Assembly (NCBI GenBank): GCA_035696925.1
Contig: DASSDW010000207.1
Span: 1-5,160 of the forward strand
Origin: JAJNBA01 sp035696925
GTDB lineage: Bacteria; Actinomycetota; UBA4738; HRBIN12
Length of the DNA stretch: 5,160 nt
Direction of reading: 5' to 3'
The position numbers and the translations under genes were made by a program. Positions 4,776 through 5,160 of the stretch are shown piece after piece. The stretch's first letter is position 1; each line of letters starts with the position of its first letter. A model generated the notes under the pieces. The model was not told the DNA's origin. It made no database searches and worked only from the letters and a program-made list of their open reading frames with translations.

Positions 4776-5160
4776 TTGGCAGAGGACTCGTTCCCACGGC
4801 AGAAGGCACGGACCCGAGGGTTCACGCTCGGGGCGCCTCGAAGCTTCCGCATGGCCGAGGACGGGTCGCGGGTGTCGTTCATCCGATCGAAGGCGGGGGA
4901 CGATCCCCACGGCTGCCTCTGGGTGTTCGACGTGGAGACCGGGGAGGAGCGGCTGATCTTCGATCCCTCGGCGGTCGACGGTAGACAGGAGCTCACCCAG
5001 GACGAGCGGGACCGGCGCGAGCGGATGCGCGAGCAGATGACGGGGGTCACGACCTACGACCCCGACGGCGGGCTCACCTTCGCGACGTTCGTGCTCGGAG
5101 GCCTGGTGCACATCGCGGATCTCATCGCCGGCGAGGCGCTCCCGTTGGAGCACGCGGCCG
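4776..5160 (+). CDS. S9-family (prolyl oligopeptidase/DPP IV-like) peptidase, N-terminal part
   Basis: The 128 visible residues are the beginning of the propeller domain that in S9 peptidases gates a C-terminal alpha/beta-hydrolase Ser-Asp-His active site. The N-terminal FPRQKARTRGFTLGAPRSF (6-24) resembles what I recall of actinobacterial S9 peptidases. Two blade-like units follow: SRVSFIRSKAGDDPHGCLWV with FDVETGEERL (31-60) and GGLTFATFVLGGLVHIADL (98-116). No signal peptide is visible, so it is probably cytoplasmic. TTG 4776 is preferred: an in-frame TAG at 4767-4769 blocks extension, AGGGGGG (4760-4766) lies nine bases upstream, and the first in-frame ATG (4851) would remove the conserved N-terminus. 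The gene runs past the window end, so the catalytic domain is not seen. It is divergent from the sigma gene; whether it belongs to that regulon is unknown. Confidence 0.85.
   Translation, partial: MAEDSFPRQKARTRGFTLGAPRSFRMAEDGSRVSFIRSKAGDDPHGCLWVFDVETGEERLIFDPSAVDGRQELTQDERDRRERMREQMTGVTTYDPDGGLTFATFVLGGLVHIADLIAGEALPLEHAA

Noticed and set aside
4659..5153. Extension of the sigma frame on the minus strand to a start near 5153
   Set aside because: It would overlap the S9 peptidase gene over its whole visible length, and the extra residues match no sigma domain.
1..5160. CRISPR array, transposon, tRNA or attachment site
   Set aside because: No spaced direct repeats in series, terminal inverted repeats, transposase sequence, cloverleaf or tRNA-like fragment was seen.

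Overview
The window is G+C-rich DNA with strong G/C preference at third codon positions, almost no non-coding space and GTG/TTG starts. Gene order (SRP RNA, dnaX, recR) and the protein types (actinobacterial-style S9 peptidase, ECF sigma factor paired with a DUF4349 membrane protein) suggest an actinobacterium. A large, Bacillus-like SRP RNA rather than the short 4.5S type of Streptomyces hints at a deep-branching lineage. This placement is an inference; nothing here fixes the taxon.

Layout. At 1-243 (+) lies the 3' part of a small cupin gene. At 244-604 there is no protein gene; this stretch holds a -10 promoter element and a large-type signal recognition particle RNA gene (about 285-560), followed by a perfect hairpin at 554-571 that shares bases with the 3' arm of the RNA. 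At 605-2368 (+) is dnaX (DNA polymerase III gamma/tau clamp-loader subunit), and 4 bases later recR (2373-2966, GTG start). The ybaB gene that usually sits between these two is missing. recR converges, with only 4 bases between stop codons, on a two-gene minus-strand operon: an ECF sigma factor (4658 down to 4059, TTG start preferred) whose stop overlaps the ATG of a two-transmembrane DUF4349 protein (4062 down to 2971). A 117-base divergent intergenic region (4659-4775) carries a tandem GATATC-containing repeat and two perfect inverted repeats. It separates the sigma gene from the start of an S9-family peptidase (4776 onward, +), which runs off the window end.

How the genes work together. 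SRP RNA, dnaX and recR form a housekeeping block for membrane protein targeting, replication and recombinational repair, a neighbourhood shared with Bacillus. The sigma/DUF4349 pair looks like a signalling module: a cytoplasmic transcription factor translationally coupled to a membrane protein with a short cytoplasmic N-terminus and a large external domain, the topology of an anti-sigma factor but without the usual zinc-binding anti-sigma motif. That pairing is the best candidate here for an incompletely described system. The rest of the window is mostly core genome.
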